DNA of 33,704 nt from an uncultured Collinsella sp. Lineage in GTDB: Bacteria; Actinomycetota; Coriobacteriia; Coriobacteriales; Coriobacteriaceae. The notes under the pieces were generated by a model. It was not told where the DNA came from. It saw only the letters and a program-made list of their open reading frames with translations, and did no database searches. The DNA is taken from positions 1-33,704 of the forward strand of contig CABUVF010000005.1 in assembly GCA_902494945.1 (NCBI GenBank), in the 5' to 3' direction. The first letter of the stretch is position 1; every line of letters starts with the position of its first letter. Below are positions 1-8,502 of the stretch, one piece after another. The translations under genes were made by a program, and so were the position numbers.

Positions 1-428
1 TGGGATTCGGGCCACTCAGCAGATTGATGCCCGATCATAATTCCCAGGAGAAGGGCAAGGGCTCATCAAGGCTGCCGTGCTGAGCGGCAGTTGATAGTGG
101 AGCTATGGTACCCCAAAGCGACGCGTCTAGCCAAAACAATCGGTTTGGAAATATAGTCCGCACGCAACGGTGCAGACCGTGTGATGCTCAACATTGGTAA
201 AACGTTTTTTCTTCGGCACATCGCCAAACTGACATATCTCCCAGATAGCAGCGGTTGGAGTGGTTGGTAAAGATTTTTCATATACCGTTTTTCCCGCAAA
301 AAATGAACTTCCATTTCGGCATACGGTCGATTTTTTGGGGTATTCGGTCGGCATTTCGTTATAATCATCTCGGTTTTATTTCTTATGGTTTATCTATCAG
401 CGCAAGACGATGTCAGATGGAGGTCTGA
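1..428. other. AT-rich region upstream of pyk, no convincing gene
   Basis: The first 90 bases contain only short reading frames that could be the tail of a gene lying to the left, but none is recognisable. A small hairpin (CTGCCG 72-77 with CGGCAG 85-90) lies there without a T-tract. From about 130 to 360 the sequence is far more AT-rich than neighbouring genes. It is open on the minus strand in two frames (66-368 and 127-354), but neither peptide resembles a known family or has a clear ribosome binding site. Two similar words, ATACGGTCGA (about 321) and ATTCGGTCGG (about 342), flank a T6G4 run just before the pyk promoter and could be regulator half sites. Confidence 0.5.
360..365 (+). promoter_or_regulatory. 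-10 element TATAAT of the pyk promoter
   Basis: A perfect TATAAT lies 63 bases before the pyk start codon. The best -35 candidate is TTGGGG at 335-340, a poor match with a 19-base spacer, so the promoter may need an activator. The paired CGGTCG words next to it are candidate sites. Confidence 0.55.
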
Positions 429-1889
429 ATGTACAAGCGCACTAAGATTGTATGCACCATGGGTCCCGCCTGCGATAGCGACGAGACCATCCGCGAGATG
501 ATCAAGGCGGGCATGAACGTCGCCCGTTTTAACTTCTCGCACGGCTCCTACGACGAGCACCACGGTCGCATCGAGCGCGTCCGCCGTATTTCCAAGGAGC
601 TCGGTCTGCCTGTCGGCATCCTGCTCGACACCAAGGGCCCCGAGGTCCGCACCGGCCTTCTGGTCGACGGCAAGAAGGTTGCCGTCAAGACCGGCGATAA
701 GATCGTCGTCACCGCTCAGCCCACGTCCGAGGATTTCCACGGCACCGCTGAGCACATCTCCCTCGACTACCTGGCTCTGCCTTCCGAGGTCGAGAAGGGC
801 TCCCTCATCCTGATCGATGACGGCCTGGTTGCCCTCGAGGTCGAGTCCGTCAGCGGCCAGGACATGACCTGCGTCGTTAAGAACGACGGCCTGATCGGCG
901 AGCGCAAGGGCGTCAACATGCCCAACGTCAACATCTCGCTGCCCGCCATCACCGAGCGGGATCGTCAGGACATCCTCTTTGGCCTGACCGAGAACATCGA
1001 CTACATCGCCGCTTCCTTCATCCGTGACGGCGAGTCCGTCCGCGGCATCCGCAAGCTTTGCCGCGAGAACGGTGGCGAGCACGTGACGATCTTCCCGAAG
1101 ATCGAGTGTGCCCTGGGCGTCGAGAACTTCGACGAGATCCTCGAGGCTTCCGACGGCATCATGGTCGCCCGTGGCGACCTGGGCATCGAGATCAAGCCCG
1201 AGCTTGTTCCGCACATCCAGAAGGAGATCATCGCCAAGTGCAACGCGGCCTACAAGCCCGTTATCACCGCTACGCAGATGCTCGACTCCATGCAGCAGAA
1301 CCCGCGCCCGACGCGCGCCGAGGTTGCCGACGTTGCTAACGCCATCTACGACGGCACCGACGCCGTTATGCTCTCTGGCGAGTCCGCTGCCGGTAAGTAC
1401 CCGGTCGAGGCCGTTAAGATGCAGGCCAGCATTGCTCTCGAGACCGAGAAGTACCTCCCGGCTCACGCTCCGCTCGAGGTTCCGGCCGATGCTCACGGCA
1501 CCCGCGTTGTCAACAACGTTGTGGGTATGTCCGCTGTGAACATGGCCACCACCGTTGGCGCCAAGTGCATCACCGTGCCGACGACCACCGGTCGTACCGC
1601 TCGCCTGATCTCGCACTTCCGTCCCAACATGCCGATCTGCGCATTCTCCCGCCACGAGTGGGCCGTCCAGCAGATGATCATGTACTGGGGCGTTATCCCG
1701 CACCAGGCCGAGATTACCCAGGGCACCGTCAACGGCACGATCGTCAAGGCGATCGAGACCGCTAAGGAGCTCGGCTACGTCGAGGCCGGCGATCTGACCG
1801 TCGCTACCGCCGGCGATCCCCGCATGAGTGTTCAGCTCGAGGACAAGGTCTCCTCGACCAACGTCGCTTACGTCGCTCAGGTGCGTTAA
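429..1889 (+). CDS. pyk: Pyruvate kinase
   Basis: Converts phosphoenolpyruvate and ADP to pyruvate and ATP, the last ATP-yielding step of glycolysis, in the cytosol. The 486-residue protein opens with the family signature RTKIVCTMGPA and carries the K+/Mg2+ and substrate motifs ARFNFSHG, LDTKGPEVRTG, the active-site block FPKIECALGVENFDEI, MVARGDLGIEI and ATQMLDSM. The C-terminal allosteric domain (about 360-480) is complete, so the length is normal for the family (about 470-590, without the extra PEP-utiliser domain of Bacillus forms). The start is set by GGAGG at 419-423, five bases before ATG. The gene is monocistronic, with its own TATAAT and a strong terminator directly downstream. Confidence 0.97.
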   Translation: MYKRTKIVCTMGPACDSDETIREMIKAGMNVARFNFSHGSYDEHHGRIERVRRISKELGLPVGILLDTKGPEVRTGLLVDGKKVAVKTGDKIVVTAQPTSEDFHGTAEHISLDYLALPSEVEKGSLILIDDGLVALEVESVSGQDMTCVVKNDGLIGERKGVNMPNVNISLPAITERDRQDILFGLTENIDYIAASFIRDGESVRGIRKLCRENGGEHVTIFPKIECALGVENFDEILEASDGIMVARGDLGIEIKPELVPHIQKEIIAKCNAAYKPVITATQMLDSMQQNPRPTRAEVADVANAIYDGTDAVMLSGESAAGKYPVEAVKMQASIALETEKYLPAHAPLEVPADAHGTRVVNNVVGMSAVNMATTVGAKCITVPTTTGRTARLISHFRPNMPICAFSRHEWAVQQMIMYWGVIPHQAEITQGTVNGTIVKAIETAKELGYVEAGDLTVATAGDPRMSVQLEDKVSSTNVAYVAQVR

Positions 1890-1920
1890 GTCGTACTTGC
1901 AAGCATGTTTGCATTGCAAA

Positions 1921-1955
1921 GGGCCCGGAAGGCATTGCCTTCCGGGCCCTTTTTT
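1921..1955 (+). terminator. Rho-independent terminator of pyk
   Basis: A near-perfect inverted repeat (GGGCCCGGAAGGCA with TGCCTTCCGGGCCC, 1921-1949) is followed by six T. It begins 31 bases after the pyk stop codon. Confidence 0.93.
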
Positions 1956-1959
1956 AAGA

Positions 1960-2096
1960 CCTTCTTCATATGCAGCTTCATCGATTTGCGTTCAGTCGCA
2001 AGCCTCTCCGATGCCGAGCGCACCACCGAAGATGCCCTGCGGCGGGAGCTATTGGTCGATTGGGATGAGCTGTTCGCCGTTAAGCCGGCCAGCTAG
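1960..2096 (+). pseudogene. Possible gene remnant, C-terminal reading frame only
   Basis: The frame ending with TAG at 2094-2096 reads a plausible hydrophilic C-terminus (SDAERTTEDALRRELL, then VDWDELFAVKPAS). It runs open upstream through the pyk terminator without a proper start or ribosome binding site. It may be the tail of a lost gene, or chance in a high-GC frame. I do not recognise a family. Confidence 0.2.
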
Positions 2097-2941
2097 CAGC
2101 TAGCGATCAGGGGGACTGCGGGAACGTCAGAAGCAGCAACGCGAGCCGCAAATCCCGCCTCGGTTAGCTCGATGACCTCGGTAAACGTTGCATCGAAAAA
2201 CTCCTCGGTCAGCAGTCGATACGGCGGATGATCGGGCTCGCCGGGGTTTTCGCGTACAATCTCGTGCATGACGCCGATAGTCTTGAGCACATATTCTTTA
2301 TGGATGGGATACTGCCCAAAACGCGTCGCAGCGGTATAGAGGCGATCGGTCGCACGCGGAATGGAAACGATGCCCAGCGTCTTGCCAAACCAGTCAAAAT
2401 CACCCTGCTTTTTAATGCGGAATTCCTCGCACGGCTTGCCGCCGTGTGCTTCCAGATACTGGTTCACACGCGTGTTCCATACCGTGTCGGCCACCAGATG
2501 CGACCAGACGCCCAGCGTTAAATCGAGCAGCGACTGCGCCACATCTTCGGACGCAAGCGAGAACTCACAGGCGCCGGGACCGACAACCGGCTCGGCATCC
2601 CTGTAGCGCTGAGGATAGTGCACGCGGTTCAGTCGCTCGCGCTCCTCGACAATCGAGGTAGCCTCAGCAGGTTCGCCCGCGGATGCGCCTTTAAGCAGCG
2701 GCGCCACATAGGTATCCCAGAACTCGTGCTCGCGCGGCTTAGGGATAGGCTCGGGCTTTGCAAAGTGCGTAATGCGGTACGGGATGGGATCGGCGATGCC
2801 AGGAACCATATAGCCCACGAAGATATCCGGAACCACGCAGCCAAACAAAAAGGCATTGCGGTCGCGCACGCTATCGGCAAGCACGCTAGCACGTGCCAGC
2901 AAGCGCTCCGTTTGAGCGATATGAATGTTCCAACTTGGCAT
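2093..2941 (-). CDS. Zinc-dependent phospholipase C-like protein
   Basis: Resembles the zinc-dependent phospholipase C family (PF00882), metal-dependent phosphodiesterase-like proteins whose substrate in gut actinobacteria is unknown. Visible hallmarks are an N-terminal WNIHIAQ, then NAFLFGCVVPDI with a buried Asp, a histidine in RITHFAK, HEFWDTY, and the late metal motif WSHLVADTVWN (HxxxD). No signal peptide is seen, so it is probably cytosolic. The frame also allows an ATG at 2953, but the start at 2941 is preceded by GGGGGTGG at a good distance and puts the WNIH motif at the very N-terminus, as is usual. The protein is 282 residues. It stands alone between pyk and the importer operon. A phospholipase role is a family-level guess. 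Confidence 0.8.
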   Translation of the reverse strand: MPSWNIHIAQTERLLARASVLADSVRDRNAFLFGCVVPDIFVGYMVPGIADPIPYRITHFAKPEPIPKPREHEFWDTYVAPLLKGASAGEPAEATSIVEERERLNRVHYPQRYRDAEPVVGPGACEFSLASEDVAQSLLDLTLGVWSHLVADTVWNTRVNQYLEAHGGKPCEEFRIKKQGDFDWFGKTLGIVSIPRATDRLYTAATRFGQYPIHKEYVLKTIGVMHEIVRENPGEPDHPPYRLLTEEFFDATFTEVIELTEAGFAARVAASDVPAVPLIASC

Positions 2942-3019
2942 AGCCACCCCCATAAAACCTGGTTAACTATACCATCACGGCAGAGTCGCACAGGCGGCCA
3001 TACATACCCTACGCAGCAA

Positions 3020-3850
3020 CTATTCCGCAGCACCGCTTTCGGTTCCATACGACGGCACGGGCGCCTCGACCACATGGTGATATCGATCGATATAGATGGC
3101 ACGGGCCCCCAGGCGGCGCACCAAATCTTGATGGTGCGTACTCATCAAAACCGTCTTACCGGCAGCAACGTAGGCCAGCAAAAAGTTGACTACGATGTGG
3201 CACGAGTCCTCATCGAGCCCGTTGGTGGGCTCATCGAGCACTAGGATATCGGGGTTCATCGACACCACCGCAGCCAGCGCAACGCGCTTCTTTTGCCCGC
3301 CCGAAAGCTGATAGGGCGAGGCATCGACCAGATCGGCAACCTGGAACAGCTCCATGGCATCGCGCACGCGGCGCTCGAGCTCGTCTGCCGGCAGCCCCAT
3401 CTGCGCGGGACCAAACGCGACCTCCTCGCCCACCGTAGCGCAAAAGAGCTGCGCATCGGCATTCTGGAACACAAAGCCCACGCGCTGATGAAAACGCTGA
3501 GCGGCTGCGGAATCCTTGAGATATGCCGCATCGATCACGTGCCCGTCAAACAGGTACGCACCCGCGTCCGCTAGTTCAAGACCGTTGATAAGGCGCATAA
3601 TCGTCGTCTTACCGCAGCCGTTGGGACCGAGTAGGGCAACGAGTTCACCACGATCGACCTGCAGCGACACACCATCGACAACCGTATGCCCCGCATAGGA
3701 GAACACCACGTCGCGGAACTCGATGAGCGGCACGCTCTTGGCGCCAGTAGCACCGCTCGCGCCCATCACGCCATTCGTATCGTTTGCCAAAACGTCGCCC
3801 TTCCCTATCCACATCGACGGCTCGGCCGCCCGCGCTACAGCACCGCGCAC
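3020..3850 (-). CDS. nikO: ECF importer ATPase (CbiO/NikO type)
   Basis: ATP-binding subunit of an energy-coupling-factor importer, driving metal uptake with the EcfT and CbiM-type proteins encoded just upstream. Walker A GPNGCGKT is at residues 75-82, the Q-loop in VGFVFQNADAQLF, the ABC signature LSGGQKKR near 182, and Walker B ILVLDEPTNGLD near 200, followed by the switch histidine in STHHQD. The reading frame starts with GTG at 3850, overlapping the end of the EcfT gene by 16 bases. No convincing ribosome binding site is seen for it, and the ABC domain starts only at residue 42. An internal start (TTG near 3790, behind AAGGG, or ATG at 3814) is possible. The nickel assignment rests on the upstream operator. 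Cobalt (cbiO) is the alternative. Confidence 0.9.
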   Translation of the reverse strand: MRGAVARAAEPSMWIGKGDVLANDTNGVMGASGATGAKSVPLIEFRDVVFSYAGHTVVDGVSLQVDRGELVALLGPNGCGKTTIMRLINGLELADAGAYLFDGHVIDAAYLKDSAAAQRFHQRVGFVFQNADAQLFCATVGEEVAFGPAQMGLPADELERRVRDAMELFQVADLVDASPYQLSGGQKKRVALAAVVSMNPDILVLDEPTNGLDEDSCHIVVNFLLAYVAAGKTVLMSTHHQDLVRRLGARAIYIDRYHHVVEAPVPSYGTESGAAE

Positions 3851-4677
3851 AACACGGCGAGCAGCACCACGACGGCCGCATAGACCGCATCACGCCAGCC
3901 AAACCCGGCGCGCGCGGGTGCCGGATACGCACCGGCAAAGCCGCGGCAAAGCATAGCCTCGTCCATCGCGCGGCTGCATTCCATCGCCTTGATAAACGTC
4001 ATGCCCATGATACCCGCCAGCGAGTCGGTGCGCGAAAAACCCGCAGGCGCGGAACCGACGCTGCGCAGCATGACCGATTCGCACAGATCGTGCGCCGTGC
4101 GTCCCAGCACCTCGATGTGTTTGAGCGCCATATCAAACGTAAAGATAACTTCGTCGGGTAGATGCAGCATCTTGAGCGCCGCCGACATGCGGCTCCAGGT
4201 AAGCGTCCATGAAACGCCCAGCACAAGCGACACATTAATGAACGTCTTGAGCGCGATCTTGAGCATGGCGCCCGTGGCAGACGCGCCTAGCAGCAGGGCA
4301 GGCAGTGCCAGAACCACCGCAAGCCCCGTGGCGCCGAGCGCCGGAACAAAGGTCGCACGCAGCCCGCGTACGGGGCGCACGGCAACGAGCACCAGCGCGA
4401 TGGCCGCCATCAACATGAGGTACAGCGGGCTCTGCGTCAGACACACGCACAGGACGCAAACGAACATCCCCACCAGGCGCACCGGAGCCGAAACGCAAGA
4501 AAGGGCGCGGTCGACCATCGACCCGCCCTCGTGCGCGCCTCCACCCAGGCGAACCCGCTCAAGCAGGCTCGCCAGGTGCAGGACATTCTTTTGCATCACA
4601 CGATGCCGAGCCCCCGCGGGCTCGTAACGCTCCTCGACCGCAAGCCAACTAGGCAGCTCGGCTATTGCCATGAGCAC
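3835..4677 (-). CDS. nikQ: ECF importer transmembrane coupling protein (CbiQ/NikQ, EcfT)
   Basis: EcfT-type membrane scaffold that couples the ATPase to the substrate-binding membrane protein. The 280-residue protein has hydrophobic segments around residues 65-100, 110-135 and 140-165 and a final one at 260-280. The family Ala-Arg-Gly coupling motif appears in the cytosolic region as AMLCRGFAG near 240, preceded by the amphipathic stretch FIKAMECSRAMDEA. The start is GTG at 4677 behind AAGGA, or ATG two codons later. It overlaps the CbiM-type gene by 29 bases and the ATPase gene by 16, which indicates one translationally coupled operon. Confidence 0.88.
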   Translation of the reverse strand: MLMAIAELPSWLAVEERYEPAGARHRVMQKNVLHLASLLERVRLGGGAHEGGSMVDRALSCVSAPVRLVGMFVCVLCVCLTQSPLYLMLMAAIALVLVAVRPVRGLRATFVPALGATGLAVVLALPALLLGASATGAMLKIALKTFINVSLVLGVSWTLTWSRMSAALKMLHLPDEVIFTFDMALKHIEVLGRTAHDLCESVMLRSVGSAPAGFSRTDSLAGIMGMTFIKAMECSRAMDEAMLCRGFAGAYPAPARAGFGWRDAVYAAVVVLLAVLCAVL

Positions 4678-5731
4678 CGCTTTCCTTGACCGTCAGCGAG
4701 ACCAGGCGGAATGTGATGGTGAGCACCGCCACGCCAATCACGCCCGAAAGAATATACATCGCAGCCTGGCCGGCAAAGCCAAGGCCCTGCTCCTCGGAAT
4801 AGGCCTGCAGATAATCGCCCGTGGGCAGGGCGTCGGCAAAGGTCGGGGTATCGAGGCTGACCGAAGCCTGCAGGCTGTCGTCGCCAGCCTCCTGAACGGC
4901 GGTCGCGGCGCCCTCGGCGTCCCACTCACCCCAGGCGTCACCGGTGGCGAGCAAGCCGAGCGGCGTAGCCACGACAAGCACGGCGACCAGAATGAGCGTG
5001 GGAATCAGGGAAGTCTTCTTGGCGGTACCATTGGCGGCAAGCTGGCCATCGGCGGCTTCGGGGCCGACGATAATGCTCGGCGCCGTCTTCTTAATGAAAC
5101 CGTAGATGGCGGCCGTCGCCACGCCCTCGATCACGCCGGCAACCAGCATATGCGGGATCAACATGGCCGGAATAGCCACGGACAGCGGGAAGGGGCAGTA
5201 CAGCGGCGCGCCCGAAGCGTTGGTAAAGAGCATCGGCTGAATACCAAACTCGATCGCCGCGCACAGGGCCGCCAGACACAGACCGACCCAACCGCTCACG
5301 ATGGCAGAAACCGAGGTGCCCCAGCTCTTGTCGTGCAGACGGCTGTTGAGCGCACGGAACACGATAGCAGCGGTAAACGGCAGCACAAAGGCCATGTTAA
5401 AGCAGTTGGCGCCAAAGGACAGAACGCCGCCGTCGCCAAACAGCAGCGCCTGCAGCGCCAGCGCGACCGAGACAGCGATAGCCGCGGCCTCGGGGCCCAG
5501 CAGCAGCGCGATGAGTGCGCCGCCGACGGCGTGGCCTGTGGTGCCGCCGGGCAGCGGCACGTTAAACATCATGAGCAAAAAGGAGAACGCAGCGCAAATA
5601 CCCAGAAAGGCCATATGCTCGCGATCGAGCGTGGCGCGCACTTTCTTGATGCAGTGAACCCATACGGGCACCATCGCCACCGCCATAACGGCATCGGTCT
5701 GCGGGGACAGGTAGTTATCTGGAATGTGCAT
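4649..5731 (-). CDS. nikM: Nickel/cobalt importer substrate-specificity protein, CbiM/NikM fused to a PDGLE (NikN/CbiN-like) domain
   Basis: Membrane substrate-binding subunit of the ECF metal importer. It begins MHIPDN; in this family the mature N-terminus with His2 forms part of the metal site, which supports ATG 5731 (GGGAGG five bases before it). Residues 1-225 are the multi-spanning CbiM domain (LPGGTTGHAVGGAL and GANCFNMAFVLPF are typical). After a linker rich in Ala, Lys and Thr, residues about 245-345 have two membrane segments around ATPLGLLATGDAWGEW, the hallmark of the PDGLE/NikN domain normally encoded as a separate small gene. At 360 residues it is therefore a natural fusion. The operator upstream argues for nickel over cobalt. 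Confidence 0.88.
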   Translation of the reverse strand: MHIPDNYLSPQTDAVMAVAMVPVWVHCIKKVRATLDREHMAFLGICAAFSFLLMMFNVPLPGGTTGHAVGGALIALLLGPEAAAIAVSVALALQALLFGDGGVLSFGANCFNMAFVLPFTAAIVFRALNSRLHDKSWGTSVSAIVSGWVGLCLAALCAAIEFGIQPMLFTNASGAPLYCPFPLSVAIPAMLIPHMLVAGVIEGVATAAIYGFIKKTAPSIIVGPEAADGQLAANGTAKKTSLIPTLILVAVLVVATPLGLLATGDAWGEWDAEGAATAVQEAGDDSLQASVSLDTPTFADALPTGDYLQAYSEEQGLGFAGQAAMYILSGVIGVAVLTITFRLVSLTVKESGAHGNSRAA

Positions 5732-5788
5732 ATACGCCTCCCGGTTGCCGGCACATGGGATTGCAGCGCCGCTTGAACCATTTCATCA

Positions 5789-5816
5789 GTGTTACGAGCT
5801 AGATGATTCGTAACAC
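5789..5816 (-). promoter_or_regulatory. NikR-type operator GTGTTAC-N14-GTAACAC
   Basis: A perfect inverted repeat with 9-base arms (GTGTTACGA / TCGTAACAC) and a 10-base spacer covers 28 bases, 58 bases upstream of the CbiM/NikM start. Written as 7-base half sites it is GTGTTAC-N14-GTAACAC, which as I recall matches a NikR signature described for non-enterobacterial genomes. It lies just downstream of a possible -10 (TATCAT on the minus strand, 5827-5832), as expected for a nickel-responsive repressor. No nikR gene lies in this window. Confidence 0.8.
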
Positions 5817-5833
5817 GCCGCAGGCTATGATAG

Positions 5834-5872
5834 CAAAACGGCGCGCCGCCACAAAAGCAGCACGCCGTTTTG
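5834..5872 (-). terminator. Terminator downstream of pheT
   Basis: Perfect 10-base arms CAAAACGGCG (5834-5843) and CGCCGTTTTG (5863-5872) with a 19-base loop. T/A-rich ends on both sides allow function in either direction. It separates pheST from the importer operon. Confidence 0.7.
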
Positions 5873-5982
5873 TAATGCGCGTGTCATATATGCAGGGTCA
5901 GCGATGCCTTATTCCGAACACCGCGGTCGCGCAGAGCTCCGCAGCAACCGCCATCAGGCCCTACGCCCCCCCATCGCAAGCC

Positions 5983-8436
5983 CTAGCCGCGGACCTCGCC
6001 GTTTACGCCCTTGCACACCTTGGTGACGATCTTCTGGTGCGCCTTCTCGACCTCTTCGCTGGTGAGTGTGTGGTCGTCAGCGCGATACGTGAGCGCAAAG
6101 GCCATGGACTTTTTGCCCTTGCCGATGCGAACCGGATCGCGGTAGACATCGAACAGGCGCACGCCCTCGAGCAGCTTGCCGCCGGCGCTCGTAATGCGGC
6201 GCTCAAGATCCTCGCAGGTCACGGAGTTGTCAACCACGATAGCCAGGTCGTGCTCAACAGCCGGGTACTGCGAGAACTCGCGGTAGTTCTCCTGGTTGCG
6301 GGCGCCCTTGATCAGCTTGTCCAGGTCGAGCTCAAAGGCAACGACGACCTCATCGATGCCCATCGCCTCGCGCGCCTCGGGGTGGATCTCGCCGACCCAG
6401 CCCAGCACGGTACCGCCCGAGAGGACCTCGGCGGCACGGCCCGGCTGCAAGAAGGCATAGCCCTCGCCCTCGACGGAACGGAAGCGAACCTTCTCGATAC
6501 GCAGCTGGGCAAGCAGCTCCTCGACAATGCCCTTGCCAAAGAAGAAGCGCAGCTTGCGGTACTTCATGTTCCAGGACTGCTCGCTCCACTGGCCCGAGAG
6601 CACACCCGCCACGGACTTGGTCTCCTTGGGCAGGCTGGCGTTCTCGCGACCGTGGAACAGGCTGCCGACCTCGTACAGGTGCACGTTGGGCGTGCCGTGG
6701 GCCTCGTTGTAGGCCACGGATTGCAGCAGGCCCGGCAGCAGCGAGCGACGCATCTCGGTCTGCTCGGCCACCAGCGGGTTCATGAGCACCACGGGGCAGC
6801 CGCGGCCCTCGGTGGACATGCCGATCTTCTCCAGGTCGCCCGGGGCGGCAAAGCCAAAGGTCGTGGTCTCGTTGAGGCCGCAGGCGCGCAGGATCTCGCC
6901 GACCTTGCGGGTGAGCTTCTGCTCGCGGGTCAGGCCGCCGATGTGGTTCTTGGCAGCCGGGATGGTCGCCGTCACGCGGCCCATGCCCCACAGGCGCAGG
7001 ACTTCCTCGATCAGATCGATCTCGCGCGGCAGGTCGGGACGGAAGCTCGGCGGGGTAACCATAAAGTCCTCGCCGTCGCGCTCGACGGTGCAACCCAAGC
7101 GGGTGAGCGAGCGCTCGATAAAGTCGGGCTCGATGTCGGCGCCGCAGATGGCGTGCACGCGGGCCAGGCGCAGCTTGATGCTGTCGATGGTCTTAGGAGC
7201 GGGGAACACGTCGATGTAGCCGGGAGCGACCTGGCCGCCGGCAATCTCCTCGATGAGCGCGCAGGCCACGTTGGCCACACCCACGCAGCCGGTCTCGTCG
7301 ACCTGGCGCTCAAAGCGAATGGAGGCGTCCGAGATCAGCGACAGGTCGCGGCTGGTATGCGAGGTGCGACCGGCGTTGAAGCAGGCGCTCTCGACCATCA
7401 CGTCGACGGTGTCGTCCTCGATCTCGGAATCCATGCCGCCCATAACGCCGGCCAACGCCACGGGGCGCTCGCCGTCGGTGATGAGACCCATGCCGGCGTC
7501 GAGCGTGCGTTCCTCGCCGTCGAGCGTCGTGAACTTCTCATCTTGCTGGGCGGCGCGAACCACCACGCGACGCCTGCCCTCGCGCTCGGCAAAGGTGTCC
7601 AGGTCAAAGGCGTGCAGCGGCTGACCGGTGAGCATCATCACGTAGTTGGTGATGTCGACGATGTTGTTGTGCGGGCGCACGCCCAGGGCGTTGAGGCGCT
7701 TGACCATCCAGTCGGGCGACGGGCCGACCTTCACGTTGCGCACGATGCGGGCGACATAGCGGTCGCACAGGCCCTCGTCGGCAATCTCGACCGAAAGCTC
7801 GTCGTCGGTCGCGCGGCCGGTCTCGGCCTTGATGGCGGGCAGCTCAACGTGGAAATCGCGGTCGAAGATGGCGCCGGTCTCGCGGGCCATGCCGATCATG
7901 GACAGGCAGTCGGGACGGTTGGGCGTGATCTCGCAGTCGAGCACGGTGTCGCTCGAGCCCACATACTCGGCAAACGGCATGCCGCAGGGCGTATCCTCGG
8001 GCAGGATCATGATGCCGGAGTGGTCGCCGCCCAGGCCGAGCTCGCGCGCGGAGCAGTTCATGCCCATGGACACGACGCCGCGAAGCTTGCTCTTCTTGAT
8101 CTTGACGTCGCCGGGAAGCACGGCGCCGATCATGGCCGTGACGATGTGGTCGCCGGCCTCGAAGTTCTGCGCGCCACAGACGATCTGCAGCGGAGCGGGG
8201 TTGCCGTCGGCGTCGAGGTTCTTGTCGCCCACATCGACCGAGCACACATACATGTGGTCGCTATCGGGGTGCGGGGTCTTGGTGAGCACCTTGGCGGTCA
8301 CCACGTGGTCGAAGGACTCGCCCACGGTGTCGATCGCCTCGACCTCGGTACCGGTACGGATATATTCGTCCGAAAGGGTCTTGGGATCCTCCGGAATATC
8401 GATCATGGTCTTGAGCCAGTCGTAAGAAACGCGCAT
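5983..8436 (-). CDS. pheT: Phenylalanine-tRNA ligase beta subunit
   Basis: Beta subunit of the alpha2-beta2 enzyme that charges tRNA-Phe. The 817 residues start MRVSYDWLKTMIDIP. Next comes the tRNA-binding/EMAP-like domain (about 40-155, with TPHPDSDHMYVCSVDVG and GMNCSARELGL), then the B3/B4 editing domain, where GRRRVVVRAA and ITNYVMMLTGQPLHAFD are typical, and the B5 domain. A C-terminal ferredoxin-fold anticodon-binding domain (about 720-815) starts YPAVEHDLAIVVD. Length is normal for the family. The start is preceded by AAAGGAGACC. It lies 180 bases after pheS, separated by an unusual structured spacer, and is presumably co-transcribed from the T-box leader. Confidence 0.97.
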   Translation of the reverse strand: MRVSYDWLKTMIDIPEDPKTLSDEYIRTGTEVEAIDTVGESFDHVVTAKVLTKTPHPDSDHMYVCSVDVGDKNLDADGNPAPLQIVCGAQNFEAGDHIVTAMIGAVLPGDVKIKKSKLRGVVSMGMNCSARELGLGGDHSGIMILPEDTPCGMPFAEYVGSSDTVLDCEITPNRPDCLSMIGMARETGAIFDRDFHVELPAIKAETGRATDDELSVEIADEGLCDRYVARIVRNVKVGPSPDWMVKRLNALGVRPHNNIVDITNYVMMLTGQPLHAFDLDTFAEREGRRRVVVRAAQQDEKFTTLDGEERTLDAGMGLITDGERPVALAGVMGGMDSEIEDDTVDVMVESACFNAGRTSHTSRDLSLISDASIRFERQVDETGCVGVANVACALIEEIAGGQVAPGYIDVFPAPKTIDSIKLRLARVHAICGADIEPDFIERSLTRLGCTVERDGEDFMVTPPSFRPDLPREIDLIEEVLRLWGMGRVTATIPAAKNHIGGLTREQKLTRKVGEILRACGLNETTTFGFAAPGDLEKIGMSTEGRGCPVVLMNPLVAEQTEMRRSLLPGLLQSVAYNEAHGTPNVHLYEVGSLFHGRENASLPKETKSVAGVLSGQWSEQSWNMKYRKLRFFFGKGIVEELLAQLRIEKVRFRSVEGEGYAFLQPGRAAEVLSGGTVLGWVGEIHPEAREAMGIDEVVVAFELDLDKLIKGARNQENYREFSQYPAVEHDLAIVVDNSVTCEDLERRITSAGGKLLEGVRLFDVYRDPVRIGKGKKSMAFALTYRADDHTLTSEEVEKAHQKIVTKVCKGVNGEVRG

Positions 8437-8502
8437 CTAACTGGTCTCCTTTCATCTGTAACGCCTGCAATAAACAGTCGGAAAACTCCAGCTACGGAGA
8501 CG

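Noticed and set aside
390..1919. 509-codon minus-strand frame opposite pyk
   Set aside because: Shadow frame; pyk is certain and has a matched promoter, ribosome binding site and terminator.
5732..5982. Cobalamin riboswitch upstream of the CbiM-type gene
   Set aside because: No B12-box-like sequence is visible. The region holds a pheT terminator and a NikR-type dyad instead.
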